Below are positions 47,301 through 59,279 of a stretch of 64,000 bases of DNA, piece after piece. How positions within the stretch are numbered: position 1 is the stretch's first letter; each line of letters opens with the position of its first letter. Under the pieces are notes generated by a model. The model was not told the DNA's origin and did no database searches. It worked only from the letters and a program-made list of their open reading frames with translations. Made by a program: the position numbers and the translations under genes. Source of the DNA: Coccinella septempunctata (lineage: Eukaryota > Arthropoda > Insecta > Coleoptera > Coccinellidae); the NCBI RefSeq assembly GCF_907165205.1, contig NC_058193.1, forward strand, positions 29,029,521-29,093,520. Direction: 5' to 3'.

Positions 47301-48009
47301 TTGGGTCTTTGACTCGTACAAATATTTCAACAGTAGATTATTGAGGTCAAAAGAAACACCTTTTTCCTATAGATACCATTTTTTCTGATTCGGCCTTGAT
47401 AAAAAGATAAAGCCATTTAAATTTCAAAAATAAGCTGTGCCGTCCCTAGAAAAACAAAATTACCCTCAGAATAACTAGCTAAATCTGTGACACTACACCT
47501 CAGTGGATCTTTTAAATAGAGTAGTATTCAGCCAAAGTACCCAATTCTTCAAATTTCACAGATACTCTTCAATTTTTGAACACCAAATTACTGGAAAACA
47601 GCGCATTATACGAGGAGATATAAAAAACACTTTTATTTTACAAAACGTTCAAATATTCTAATATTCATAAGATAGAGTTAAACTTAGTTTCAAGAGTTGG
47701 GTTCTCTGAATTTTTGTTATTTTTATAGTACGTCATGGCCGGTCATGGTCATAATGAGAAAACTGGAAGACGTCTTGAGTTCGGGAAAGATTAATCAAAT
47801 AAAGGAATAACTATATTCCGAAATTCATTTCATTCGATAAAACTGTTTGGGTGATAGAACTGAAAATAACATTCTTTCATGGTTTTTCAACAGTCTGTAT
47901 ATTTTAAACTGAGCCGATGTGGAAAAAATGGTATAAAAAAAAGTGTTTCTTTTGATCTCAAGAATGCACTGGTAAAATATTTGTACGAGTCAAAGACTCA
48001 CCGTGTATA
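47301..48009. mobile_element. TATACAGGGTGAGTC element C5 (uninterrupted)
   Basis: The left end TTGGGTCTTTGACTCGTAC and right end GAGTCAAAGACTCACCGTGTATAC enclose about 700 bp without nested insertions. It is the best reference for the longer form of this family here. Non-coding. Confidence 0.75.
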
Positions 48010-48707
48010 CAGGGTGTCTACAATTAAAGTGGCCAAACTTCGAGGGGAGATCATACGAGTGATTCGCAACAAAAAATGTCATATAACACATGGTCGAAAT
48101 GTCGACGGTTATTCTTCAATTTAACATTTCTTGATTTCACGTATTTCAAGTTTTTTCATGAACTCGATCATTTTTCAGTTTTCCTTGCAGCCTCATAAAA
48201 TTTGAACACATATTTGGAAAGGGCAATAAATTTGCTACAAGATAAGAGAGTCTGTGTGCAGAAACAACTCCTATTGCGGGAGTGGCAAGAAGATGAATAT
48301 CACGAGTCTGAAGTGAACAAAATTAGTCAAATTTTATCAATGGTTTTATCGATGAAAAATTAATAATTATGCCATGTTTTCTTTTCAGTAAAACATATCT
48401 CATTTAGTGTACTTTTGAATGACACATCAACTTTTGTGCTAGCTGCTTATCCTCTGTCATAATATCGTGGCTAACAAGATAACAACGAAAAAGGTCGAAA
48501 ATTCCGAACCTGATTTTGCTCTATTTGGAAGCTCTTCATGATTGAATCTTAATGTAATTCTCATGGAAGTTATCAGTTTATCTTGAATCAAAATAATAAA
48601 AAAAACTAACTTAATTTTATCATATTTAGATTATATGTTATATGGAATTTTTTGTTGCAAATCACTCCGTTGAAGTTTGGCCACTTTAAAAGTAGACACC
48701 CTGTATA
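48006..48707. mobile_element. TATACAGGGTGTCTACA element D (0.70 kb)
   Basis: The left end TATACAGGGTGTCTACAATT followed by AAAGTGGCCAAACTTCG is mirrored at 48650-48707. It abuts C5, sharing TATAC. The interior is non-coding. Confidence 0.78.
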
Positions 48708-49879
48708 CCCCAGAAATTCTGTAAAAAAAGACTACCCTATTAATAAGAAGGGTTTCTGAAATCTGTGTTATGGAGAAAAAAAAAATTAAGATGATACAGA
48801 ATTACAGAAAATATGCATCTTTGGAAGACATCAGTATCCTCAACTTTTGAAGCTCATTTTTTTCCATTATCTCGAATGGAAGTCGAGGCTACACCTCGCG
48901 ACCTTTGTGAAAACGAAATTGGATTTCAGCGAATGAATTCGGTAACGATTTTGTCTTATCAGCTAGAAACACCAACTGTCCGGATGGTTTCGAATTGAAT
49001 TCGATTCCACAATAAAGGTAAGTATATGACGCCCCCAATTCGCCAATACGTAAAATGGGCCATCTTCTGCGGAATATTCGACCTACGTTTCACGTCACCT
49101 CGAATTAACTAAAAGGGGGCCCGCCGCCTGTTATTCAATATTGAATATTCCATGAATTTCGCCTTATTGCTTTCTGACATATCGTTTCACAGGGGCGTGC
49201 TGAAGGATGGGCCCTCAGAAGTGGCCTGGAGTTCATTCGCGTGAAGATTGATTTCCATCGAAGCGTGTCGCGGAGCGGAGCGTGAATATTGGACGTGGTC
49301 ACGTTTTTTCTGATCTTACTCACCTTTACCTCCTTCACGCTATTGCTTTTCTATCGGTTGAACATGGATTTGTTTCGGATGATTGGGGTTTTCTTATTGC
49401 TGAGGCGTCGAGAAAGCTGAAACTGGAAAAGAGAAGCTATGTTAGAATAATATCCGATTGAAGGGCTTCTTGAAACAGTTACAGAAAAAAATTGGTATCA
49501 TTTGAGCGAATCCCGATCATTTCTGAATATTCTTACTCATCTGTACATTGGATATTGCTCAACGAATATTTACAAGGCAAAATGGATGGAATGGGCAATG
49601 AACACTTTTGAACCGTGAAAATCATCAAGAGTAGATGTGTTATTCTCAGTACTCCTGAAGAAAAGACTGGGGTAGATTCTTCCCCAGTTTCAGAAGATCA
49701 CAAGAAGCGTTGAGCACTTGGTCATATACCTAGATTATGGAGAAAGGCTAAAGGAACCTGCCTACCAAATACCCGATCTTTCAGACCCATCTGCTCAACA
49801 TCGTTTTTACTGAAAACGGCGTGGAAAGTACTGGATAACTAGATACACAAGAACGCATATTCTGGAGAAAAACCACAAA
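48708..49879. other. Unassigned sequence with a comparatively GC-rich stretch
   Basis: About 48880-49340 is less AT-rich and matches nothing else in the window. No exon could be defined. The later part (about 49640 on) may already belong to the decayed LINE-B. Confidence 0.35.
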
Positions 49880-51840
49880 TATAAGAATACTTACTTACAG
49901 GTTGGGCAGATCAATAAAGACTGCTCTGTATCAGCTGTCTGAAGTCATCCAGAGTATTCTGAATAACAAAGTGTGCCTTCCTATACAACACAGCACACGT
50001 GTCGATTGAAAAGGCTTTCAAAAAACCATTATAAAATGTATGTAGAAAATGTTGAAAGCGAGAATAGCTGAAACACAGGTTGACAGCTAAATCACGTCCT
50101 GTAAAACCACTCACGGAAGATCTCAAGGTGGTAATTATCTCAGCTTCTATGGGGAGTCTAGTAGTGAATGAGAGAGTCCACATACTTACAGAGCTTAGCT
50201 TCGAATGTAGAGTCATTCGGGGTAACTGAGCGCAGTGGGTAAGTGTGCGCAGTGCGTATATCTTGACTATGCAATGTATGAAAGAGGGGTTCATTTGGGT
50301 GAAGCAAGGGCGCAGAATCGCCATATTAGTTTTTCATAGGAGTGCGCCGTGCCACGTTTCCATAACTTTTTATTTGCAATCAATCAAATTCACTAGTTTT
50401 CTTGCTAATTTTTAGCATCTCTGCAAATTCTGCCATGTCCAAGGTCCGAGTCCCTCAGTGTTAAACAATATTTTATTCGATCATGGGCATATTAATCTAA
50501 ATATATAATAAAAAATTTTAGGTTCTCTTAGCTGCTTAACTCTATAAGAACGTCAATTCAAATTTTGGCTTACTGGGGAAGTGTGCGCGGGTAAGTGTGC
50601 GCATAGATTCATTATAAGGGCATTAGTTCAGTAAGGAATAATTTATGACATTGTTGATTTTCTTGGTTAAGACTCGATCAATATTGTCCTATTTGTTCAA
50701 AAAAATATGAAGAGCCACCAACAGGGGAATGTATCAAGTGTTGTGTTCACCAAGAATTGTGGCACGAACAATAATGCACTGCTTGTAAAAAGGCGCTCCT
50801 GTATTGACAATAAATAGCATTTCTCTAATATTGTAACATTTTGATGACATTATTTTGTAATTTGTTTTGATTGTGTGGTTCACAAAGCACTGCGTTCACT
50901 TACCCCGTAAGGGTGCGCACACTTACCCGCAATACGGGGCAAGTGAACGCACTCCGACTTTCTCTATTAAATTCTTTTTTGCGGAAAGAAAACGTTTTTG
51001 TTTGTTTGCTTTTTGATGTTTTTTTTATAGATTAGAAAATTCTCTATCTTATGAATATGTTTTAATTTTCCTAGCTTCAACATTTGAAACAGGGTATGGC
51101 TTGAAAGGCAAAAGTGCGCACAGTTGCCCCGAATGACTCTATAGGTTATGCTGACGACATAGTAGGTACTAATAGTTAGAAGAAAATTCGATTTAGGATT
51201 CAGTGCAGCAGGGCCTCACTCAGGCCCACTGGTCGTTGTGGCTGAACATCTACTCAAAGAAAATCACAGGGTATGGGATTGTCCAAAAAACACAACGAAT
51301 TAGGTAAGAATAACAAGATCTGCTTAGTTTGGGTCCCTGGGTACTGGGCAATCGAAGGAAGAGGCCAATACACTTGCCAGGAAAGCACAAGTTCCATTCA
51401 TGGGCCCAGAACCTTTATGTGCTATGTTGAATGTACATACAGAGAGGAGTTTCAGGAGAAGGAAAGAGAAACTCTGTGTCGGAATCTTTCTGAGTTGGGA
51501 CATTCAAAAAGGTTTTTTCGAGAATAAAAAGTATCTGGATCTGAGGAAGGATATGCTATACCTCCTCAATGGACTCCTTATCCTCAGGGAGCACTTGATG
51601 AGGATAGATCTAGCAGAAAATGACGAGTGCTGATTCTTTGGGGAGGAAAAGGAGACTTCAGATCACCTGGTGATGAAATGGCTCGCCACTGCTAGCCAAC
51701 GCAGAAACTACTTCGAAAAAACCTTGTAGAGGTGGGGAAGCAACCTCTTTGAGGTCATCTCAGATCCTGGAATTCATTAAAACTCTAGAACTGGAGGGAG
51801 AGCTGCAGACACAATAGATGAAAAGATCGCAGTGCAACGA
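49880..51840 (+). pseudogene. LINE-B: decayed LOA/I-like non-LTR retrotransposon with RNase H
   Basis: Before the insertion, scattered frames resemble reverse transcriptase: GRSIKTALYQLSEVIQSIL (about 49915), then SLVVNERVHILTEL (about 50155). Right after the insertion IGYADDIVG (51142-51168) is the catalytic box. Downstream NKICLVWVPGYWAIEG (51318-51356) corresponds to an RNase H block (usual VWVPGHSGIEGN), followed by GPEPLCAML and a degenerate Cys/His tail, ENDEC...EEKETSDHL, near 51620-51680. Multiple stops and frameshifts make it inactive. RNase H with this layout suggests the I superfamily, perhaps LOA. Confidence 0.75.
50210..51139. mobile_element. TA-flanked element K1 (930 bp) inside LINE-B
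   Basis: The ends GAGTCATTCGGGGTAACTG and CAGTTGCCCCGAATGACTC are inverted and directly flanked by TA on both sides. The motif GGGTAAGTGTGCGCA recurs in both orientations (about 50230, 50580-50600, 50890-50950, 51110). K2 at 53397-54325 is a near-identical inverted copy. No transposase is seen. The TA target and TIRs fit a Tc1/mariner-superfamily non-autonomous element. Confidence 0.88.
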
Positions 51841-53396
51841 AACAGCCCCAAATGTATAGTATTGCGTCGTTCAGTTTTGATGTCATACGATCATATGAAT
51901 GTGAGATAGAAGACTATACCTGGACGTCCAAAATGGCAGGTATAGTGTGTATACTTCTATTAATTCACATTAAACTAAAAGCAGAGGATGTGAAAGGATA
52001 TGAAAGGTATAATGAGAATCTCCCTTTATGCGTCCTTTTTGTTTAAGTATATTCACTTGGTTCTATACTTTATCCCAACCCTAGATACTGCTAATTACAA
52101 TATATCACTGACAAAATGTTTTATCATCACATGTGATGTGAAGTCTGAACTTCATATTAAAATTCTGCCCAATTTATCCACGTCCACCATATGGAAAAGT
52201 TTTTGGTCCTCGCAAGCAAATTAAAATATTCCATGCCATCTAGAAAACGCATAACCCCAACTTTCCAAATGAAAAGTTTTAATCAAAGTCACTCATGGGG
52301 ATGTTATGAAAAAACACGGGAGTTCCTACGGTCTCCCTATTCGCAGATCCTGTTCGGTATTCGAAAATCCAATAGGTATGAATACTCAGCGTTACAACCA
52401 TAACATTGCATTTCGGAAATCGAGTGTTTATTTTGGTAGAGAGCGGCCAACTGCTGGTACATTTGTAGCATATCTGCGAATGATGCCACTCGAACTTTTT
52501 TGGTTTTCGCTGATGTACGAATGGTGTGTAATGAAATTTCCATTTCCGTTTCATTCTTGAGCATTGGAGATTCGGACATTTTATTATAGGGATTTAGAGG
52601 GTCTCTTTCAGAAATTCTGCTTTTATGAGATTGGGCGAGTAAAAGTTTCTCCGTATTCATACCTTCATGAAAGAACATCTGGAGGTGAGTCTTAAGCTAA
52701 TCATTCCGTAAAATGTTCAATGTTCTGTATTGGAAATTCGTTCCTTCAAGATATTACAACTCAAATTAAAAACAAGCATTGAAGTTTTCTATCTATATAT
52801 AATATATAGAGTTGCTTTATTTCCTCTAATACCGCAAAATTCACAATAATCAATTAAAAATACAAGTAATTCATGAATCATTTTCACATCGCAGAACTCT
52901 GTGTTGCTCTTTACTGAATTGTTTCCGGCTCAATATCAATAAATGTTAGAATGAATTTTAGAATGTGTTTGCTCTGAGTAATTAAACATTTGCAACTAAT
53001 GATCCAACCTTTGACGAATATTATAAACATCATTAATAGTGTGATTGTCAGCCAATATTCAAGTTTAGCTCTAGTAAGCAAAGCACAGCAGACTTCGCTA
53101 AACATTCCTCATTTCAAATTATAGACAGAAATATTTCAATTTACGGCTTGAGAGGAATACTCGACGTTATTGATACTGGAAGTTATGATTGTGTGCACCA
53201 TAACCGGTTCATTCGCCAATTTGCAACATCTGATATCTATAAATAGTAATCATTCAAACTTATGTTGGTTATGTTGGAAATGTTAGTCTTGGTTTGAAGT
53301 TGAGGAGAGATTCAGACTCCATTACCAGAGGAAAGATATACTATATTCAGCTGGTGGGTTTATGGTCGTAATATCTTATTATTATCTCCATCATTA
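51841..53396. other. Unassigned sequence between the two K copies
   Basis: No element was recognised. It contains one 113-codon open frame on the minus strand, listed separately. Confidence 0.4.
52337..52678 (-). CDS. Hypothetical 113-residue open frame
   Basis: ATG at 52678 to a TAG stop. The product is hydrophilic and Met-rich, with MLQMYQQLAALYQNKHS as a possible short helix and a late CYGCNAEYSYL. It lies in DNA that matches no other repeat in the window and is longer than expected by chance locally. There is no recognisable domain, signal peptide or convincing splice context. It may be a fragment of a host gene, part of an unknown element, or chance. Confidence 0.2.
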   Translation of the reverse strand: MFFHEGMNTEKLLLAQSHKSRISERDPLNPYNKMSESPMLKNETEMEISLHTIRTSAKTKKVRVASFADMLQMYQQLAALYQNKHSISEMQCYGCNAEYSYLLDFRIPNRICE

Positions 53397-54325
53397 GAGT
53401 CATTCGGGGCAACTGTGCGCACTTTTACCTTTCAAGCCATACCCTGTTTCAAATGTTGAAGCTAGGAAAATTAAAACATATTCATGAGATAGAGAATTTT
53501 CTAATCTATAAAAACACATCAGAAAGCCAACAAATCAAAAACGTTTTCTTTCCGCAAAAAGAAATTTAATGGTGGAAGTCGGAGTGCGTTCACATGCCTC
53601 GTATTGCGGGTAAGTGTGCGTACCCTTACGGGGTAAGTGAACGCAGTGCTTAGTGAACCACACAATTAGAACAAATTACAAAATAATGTCATCAAAATGT
53701 TACTATATTAGAGAAATGCTGTTTATTGTCAATACAGAAGCGCCTTTTTATAAGCACTGCATTATTGTTCGTGCCACAATTCCTGGTGAACACAACACTT
53801 GATACATTCCCCTGTTGGTGACTCTTCATTTTTTTGAACAAATAGGACAATATTGATCGAGTCTTAACCAAGAAAATCAACAATGTCATAATTTATTCCT
53901 CACTGAACTAATGCCCATATAATGAATCTATGCGCACACTTACCCGCGCACACTTTCCCCAGTAAGCCAAAATTTGAATTGACTTTCTTATAGAGTTGAG
54001 CAGCTAAGAGAACCTAAAATTTTTTATGATATATTTAGATTAATATGCCCATGATCGAATAAAATATTGTTTAACACTGTCGGACTCGGAACTTGGACCA
54101 GGCAGAATTTGCAGAGATGCTGAAAATTAACAAGAAAACTAGTGAATTTCATTGATTGCAAATAAAACGTTAACGAAACGTCGCACGGCGCACTCCTATG
54201 AAAAACTAATTTGGGGATTCTGCGCCCTTGCCTCACCCAAATGAACCCCTCTTTCATACATTGCCTAGTCGAGATATACGCACTGCGCACACCTACCCAC
54301 TGCGCTCAGTTACCCCGAATGACTC
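53397..54325. mobile_element. TA-flanked element K2 (929 bp), inverted copy of K1
   Basis: It begins GAGTCATTCGGGGCAACTG and ends CAGTTACCCCGAATGACTC, flanked by TA. It aligns with the reverse complement of K1 over its whole length with only small differences, so both inserted fairly recently compared with the rest of the window. The same GGGTAAGTGTGCGCA-type motifs occur inside. Confidence 0.88.
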
Positions 54326-55248
54326 TATATCTAACATCTAACATTAGATGTTTATTATTAATCAAATGATATATGGACCAAACAATCGAGAGTTTATAAA
54401 AAGGACGCTTATTTTGGGAATTTCTGTTCATATATGCATGGATATCGTTCAGTTTTACATTCTTTTTTGTTTTTTATTTTTGAAAATGCCCAAAATTTTT
54501 GAGAAATTCTTGAAACAAACGTTCTTACAGTGTCTTGATTATCTGGTCGATATAAAGGGAACAAAATTGTTTTTGTTTTTTGAATAATGAGGATTAAAAT
54601 ATAGGGCTGACCTCTAACTTATTATTCTTGAACGGTGACATACAATACACGCGGGTAAAAATCAAAATATTTGTGATGTGAATCTATCCAACAAAATTTT
54701 CTATTAACCCCCGCCTCGAAGGAACGCTATGTTTCCATCCATGTGGAGAATTGTCACGACCAGAAGAACTTCTCCGAGAATCAGTAATTATGAAAACATA
54801 ATTGGAACACAGATTATTGAAGCAATTTTAGGAAACGAGGTAACAACATGATTCGACGAGAAATTATCATCATGAAACTGAAATTGCATTCAGATTGTGG
54901 TCTGAAATATTCCTTTCCCAGATTGTTACGGTCTACATTATTTATTATTCAATTTGGGTTCATAATTTAGTGGGTACGGTACGATTTAATGCAAAGCATA
55001 TTCAAATTTTTTCGTCCATAAAATGATAAGGTGAATACTGATTAAAGTTGGTCCATTGCTGGAAGAGGACTTTTCATGAATTTCAGAATTGAGGGCATTG
55101 TTCTACTACCGTTTTAACGATCAGCTTGATATTTCTGATGCTTTTCATTCTTTGGAGTATCTACTTTTTGGGTTATTTTTTGTTTCATCTTTTGAGTTCT
55201 CATAAACAATGAGTAGGTTTTCTGATTACATTCAATCTTCTACTTGTA
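54326..55248. other. Unassigned intergenic sequence
   Basis: Nothing recognised. Confidence 0.4.
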
Positions 55249-55959
55249 GATTCGGGTGACTTGGGACAGTCCTGTAACTTGGGACAATTTCCGCCCCTAG
55301 CAGAATTCTTTGTTTCTTACCATTTATGCGTGAAGGGACAAACTTATAAGATTGTGAAGCGTCGTTTCGGATAGTTGTTTACAAAACAAACGGCAACATG
55401 GATCTCATTCATTTGTTTTGTTGTTTCATAGGGTGACTTGGAACAATGCCGAATAGATACAAGGAGCGCATTGGCAGCAGTAAATATGCCGATTTTTCGC
55501 AGGATATTTTTATTTACGTTATTTCCACAAAGAACTCGCCAAAGAATGAAAGAAATCAGAGTTCCCTTGTTTTGTTTATTTTTTTTTATTTGAGTTGCAA
55601 TATATTTACTTTCGCTGTAATAGGAGTTTATCATTTAATTTCCTTACCGAATTTCAACTATATAATCACAAATTTTAATTTTTCTAAACTATACACCGTC
55701 CCAAGTCACCTATCTCATTTGATAGTTAAAATCAATGGATTTTAACTTGTGTCCCAAGCCTCCCAACTCAGTGGGGGATTTGAGACAAGTATATTTTATT
55801 TTTTTCAAAATGTATATCCGAATTCTGAGGCATGGTGTATAATCTAATCAATAGTCTGAGTCATTAAGCATATTCGAACCACTTTTTCAGAAGAAAATAG
55901 GTCACCGCTTTGAAAATATGACAAGTTGAATTCAACTATCGTCCCAAGTCACCCGAATC
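55249..55959. mobile_element. TA-flanked element with GATTCGGGTGACTTGGGAC ends (711 bp)
   Basis: The ends are inverted repeats of about 20 bp flanked by TA. The motif GGGTGACTTGGGACA or close variants recurs inside (about 55253, 55431, and reversed at about 55692 and 55747, the last more diverged). Organisation parallels K1/K2, but the sequence differs. No coding region was recognised. Confidence 0.8.
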
Positions 55960-56039
55960 TACGGTATACGTCTCAATACGTCAGCATATTGCACATGAAC
56001 TGTATGTTTTTGTTTTTGATCATCCAGAAATACCATCTT

Positions 56040-57937
56040 TACTCCATTCACTTTTATTTCAGCACTCGGTGGGCCATGGAAATTTGACACATTCCACTCT
56101 GTATAGTACGAAAATGTGGGGTGTGACGCTTGTCAAAACATTTTTGGGTTTTGAATCAACGCTATGTTGCCCGATTTACGTAAAAGTTTCTGTTATTACG
56201 TATTTTATCACAACGTCGAATCTCTTCGTAAAATATGTGACGAACATAATTGAAGTTCATACAAACTGATTGAAGGCATACCAAATCCAGTTATTTGCTT
56301 GGAAAATACAAGAGATCAGTAAAATATCATAATATGCACTAGCTTGAGGAGAGTTAATATTCGTTATCTTCTTTGGCTAAAGTTTGAATACGTTACATCA
56401 GTTGTAGATTTCAAAAATATCAACCCGCAGATGGAATGCATATGATGCAGCGGTTGGGAATGGGTATCTCCCGAAGGAATTAACAGATAATTACAAGTAT
56501 GTTAAATTCTTCAACAAAAATCATCTTGCATCATTATAAGTAAAAGGAATCAAAGGAAGTTCTAAGTCAAGATTAACTTCACCTTTGAACAAACATTTCA
56601 CATGAATAAACAATTCACAGGACAACTGTCGCGTATTTGTGGCTGTTCATCTTAATGCATTGATAGAATAATAATAATAATTAGATATTTATTGGTACCT
56701 TAAGACATTTACAATGTATAGGATAAGTCAAATGAAAAATCATTTTCCGGGAACTTATTCTACGATGACATTACTCGAAAATCCTGTAGTAAACTTTTCA
56801 CATTTGCAAAAGCCAGACAGATGACCTACATGATTCAGAGATCTTTTAGGGGCTTCAGCTTGGAAACTTGTAGGACACTTTATTGCAGCTATGTGCGCCC
56901 TTTGATGGAGTATGCTGGACCAGTGTGGTGTCCTTCTCTTAAAAGCGATCAACTTCTTCTCGAGTCTGTGCAGCGTTGGAACACAAGGATTCCTTTTGGG
57001 AAGATAAGGCCAGACTATCACGCTCGTTTGAGACTGATGAATCTCCAAACCTTTGGAGATCGACGAGATAGAGGAGATCTTATTGTGACGTATCGAGCAT
57101 TGCATGGGCTTTTTGGCGTGAATCTCGATCACATCTATAGAAGAAGTAGCACACAACTCCGTGGCCATGCCTTCAAACTGGCCAAGGAGAATTTTAGGAC
57201 TACACAGCGTCAAGTGTTTCTCTCCAATAGAGTTTTCGATGGATGGAATCGTTTTTCACATAGTGTGGTTGGTGCCAACTCGGTGAATACGTTCAAAAAC
57301 CGACTCGATCTGTTCATTCAGAAGCAGAATTGACTTTTCAAGTGATTTTTCAAGTGACTGTGAACATACGTGCGAGTTATTGTCTCTTCTAATTTATGTA
57401 TTGGAGCATTCCATTTTATTTTGTATTTTTGAGTTTATGGGTATAACCCCTACACTTTTTGGGAATTAATAATAATAATAATAATAATAATTCACTCAAA
57501 CATAAAATTCACAAATGCCACCACTTTTTTGGGTCCCCCAATAGGAGGAAATTCTTTGTCAATCTCTTCATTCACAATCTTTCTGATTGTGGAAATATTC
57601 AGCTAAAATATAAGTCGTTTAGATTCAGATGAAACATTATATAAATTCTCTTACATTGAATATGTTCCCTACTGTCTGAGGTATTGTGGATTTTAGAATG
57701 TCAGGGTATAATTATTTGAATGAGCGGACTTGAATTCTAAATAGCGTTTCCTGAAACCCTGTCTCTTTTTTTAATCACTTTCGGCATTTTCCTAATAAAA
57801 ATTTATATTAGTTGTGGCAACGGCGTTATGACATTAACGACATTTCATGAGTGCCAACCTTTCTCCGTTCTAGTTACAAAAACTTGAGAAAATTATTTCA
57901 TGGCCAACCGACTGCTAAAATAAATTTGAATGGAGTA
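56040..57937. mobile_element. Element N3, split by a LINE
   Basis: The ends TACTCCATTCACTTTTATTT and GGCCAACCGACTGCTAAAAT...GGAGTA. It is the same orientation as N1. It has the same coding remnant with the GT-AG intron on the minus strand (about 57600-57790). LINE-C interrupts it at 56803-57489. Confidence 0.75.
56803..57489 (+). pseudogene. LINE-C: CR1-like reverse transcriptase C-terminal fragment
   Basis: The open frame 56821-57333 (170 codons) reads LYCSYVRPLMEYAGPVWCPS, then QRWNTRIPFGK, a RRDRGDLIVTYRALHG block, and FLSNRVFDGWNRFSHSVVGA...FKNRLDLF. This is the C-terminal thumb/connection region of CR1/L2-type LINE reverse transcriptases. There is no RNase H. The 3' end is an (AAT)n tail at about 57467-57489, typical of this group. 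The copy is 5'-truncated but its remaining frame is intact, suggesting a young insertion into N3. Confidence 0.85.
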
Positions 57938-59089
57938 TATAAACATATTTACGTTTCCTGTAAATACATCATTTCAGTTCTACAAATTTCCAACCGAAAG
58001 TATATTGGGGTTATGACCGTTACAAATCCTAATAATAAACTTCACTCACCTGAAGACGCTATCAGGATGGCGAAACACGTATTGTAGTTAAAAGCTCATC
58101 ATAGTGAATAAGATGTACCTAATTCAGAGTATTCAGATTGTCTATTTTTCTGAGTCCATCGAGCATGAAATATTGCCAGTTCCCTGTGGAAACTCACAAC
58201 AAAGGCTCATCCAGAAATCAGTGTTGAATGGAAAACTAACGACATATCAGATTTCAGCTGAACTTCTTGTGATATGGAAAACACATATTCAGCTCTGCAG
58301 TGCCGGGCTGCCTCAGAATCTACTTCCAATATCGTTTCCATTCTTCTCCATAAAAACGTGGAAGCAAACGTTGACAAAATTCGCCAATACCGTGCAATTT
58401 TATTCGTCGTTCCCAGAGGATCTTTTCCGGATTTTTATGCGACATGAATACATCTCACGCTCAAGATGATTCTGTAGGCAGGCGGAATAGATTGATCGGA
58501 CATGGAGATGTTCCAGCCGAGTCGTAGCGATTGGTTTTTTCGGGGGCACAAAACGAGACAAATGTTATAAGTCTCGTCAACATCTGATAGAAATGTCGGC
58601 TTGGATGGATTCGTTTTCGCTCCCCAATTCCTAGGAACCAGAGCGTTTTGCCCAAATGTCTGTAATTTTCGAATTCTGAACCGAAACTGATTTAGCTACA
58701 CTCCCTTACTCTTCGTTCATCAGAAGACAGAGCAAATTCCAAAATAGGGGAGCTAGTAACTTTCCAAGAATGGATAGTGGTAGCGATTGGATAACTATGG
58801 CCACATTGAATTCACAGCAAACAGGTGAGAACTTACTTCCATAAGGTGTAGGTCGACGAAACACTCAATTTGCAGGCTCGACTAAATTAGACATTTCGTT
58901 GTCCTTTGTATATAAATAACAATTATTATCTCAGATACAGATATTTAAGAGTTAAGACATGAACAAATTATTATTACATTCCAATAAAGAAATATCGATC
59001 AAATAAGTCATCTAAAAAGTCAGGTATACAGTTGTTCTATGTAATAGAAATATCCTCTAGTGATTACTCCTGGAGAGAACCAGAGTATT
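57938..59089. other. Unassigned intergenic sequence
   Basis: No gene recognised. A weak hammerhead-like motif at about 58048-58085 is discussed in the findings. A frame at 58104-58469 has no recognisable feature. Confidence 0.35.
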
Positions 59090-59235
59090 CCACATCAAGC
59101 ATTGCTTCCCCTGACCTAAATCCCCTTCAACTCGATTGGGACCAATTATGAAAAGCCCTTAACGCCACAAGAACATCGACATCTTTTGCCACAACGTTGG
59201 CAAAAAATTTAGCAGGATTTTCTCACTAACTTTTT
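59090..59235 (+). pseudogene. Tc1-like transposase C-terminal scrap
   Basis: DLNPLQLDWDQL followed, after a frameshift, by TPQEHRHLLPQRWQKI and FFKSM. This resembles the SPDLNPIE...WD block and the last helix of Tc1-type transposases. Very decayed. Confidence 0.5.
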
Positions 59236-59279
59236 TAAAAGCATGCACTTTATTCGAGCATTTCCATGCTGCCCATTTC

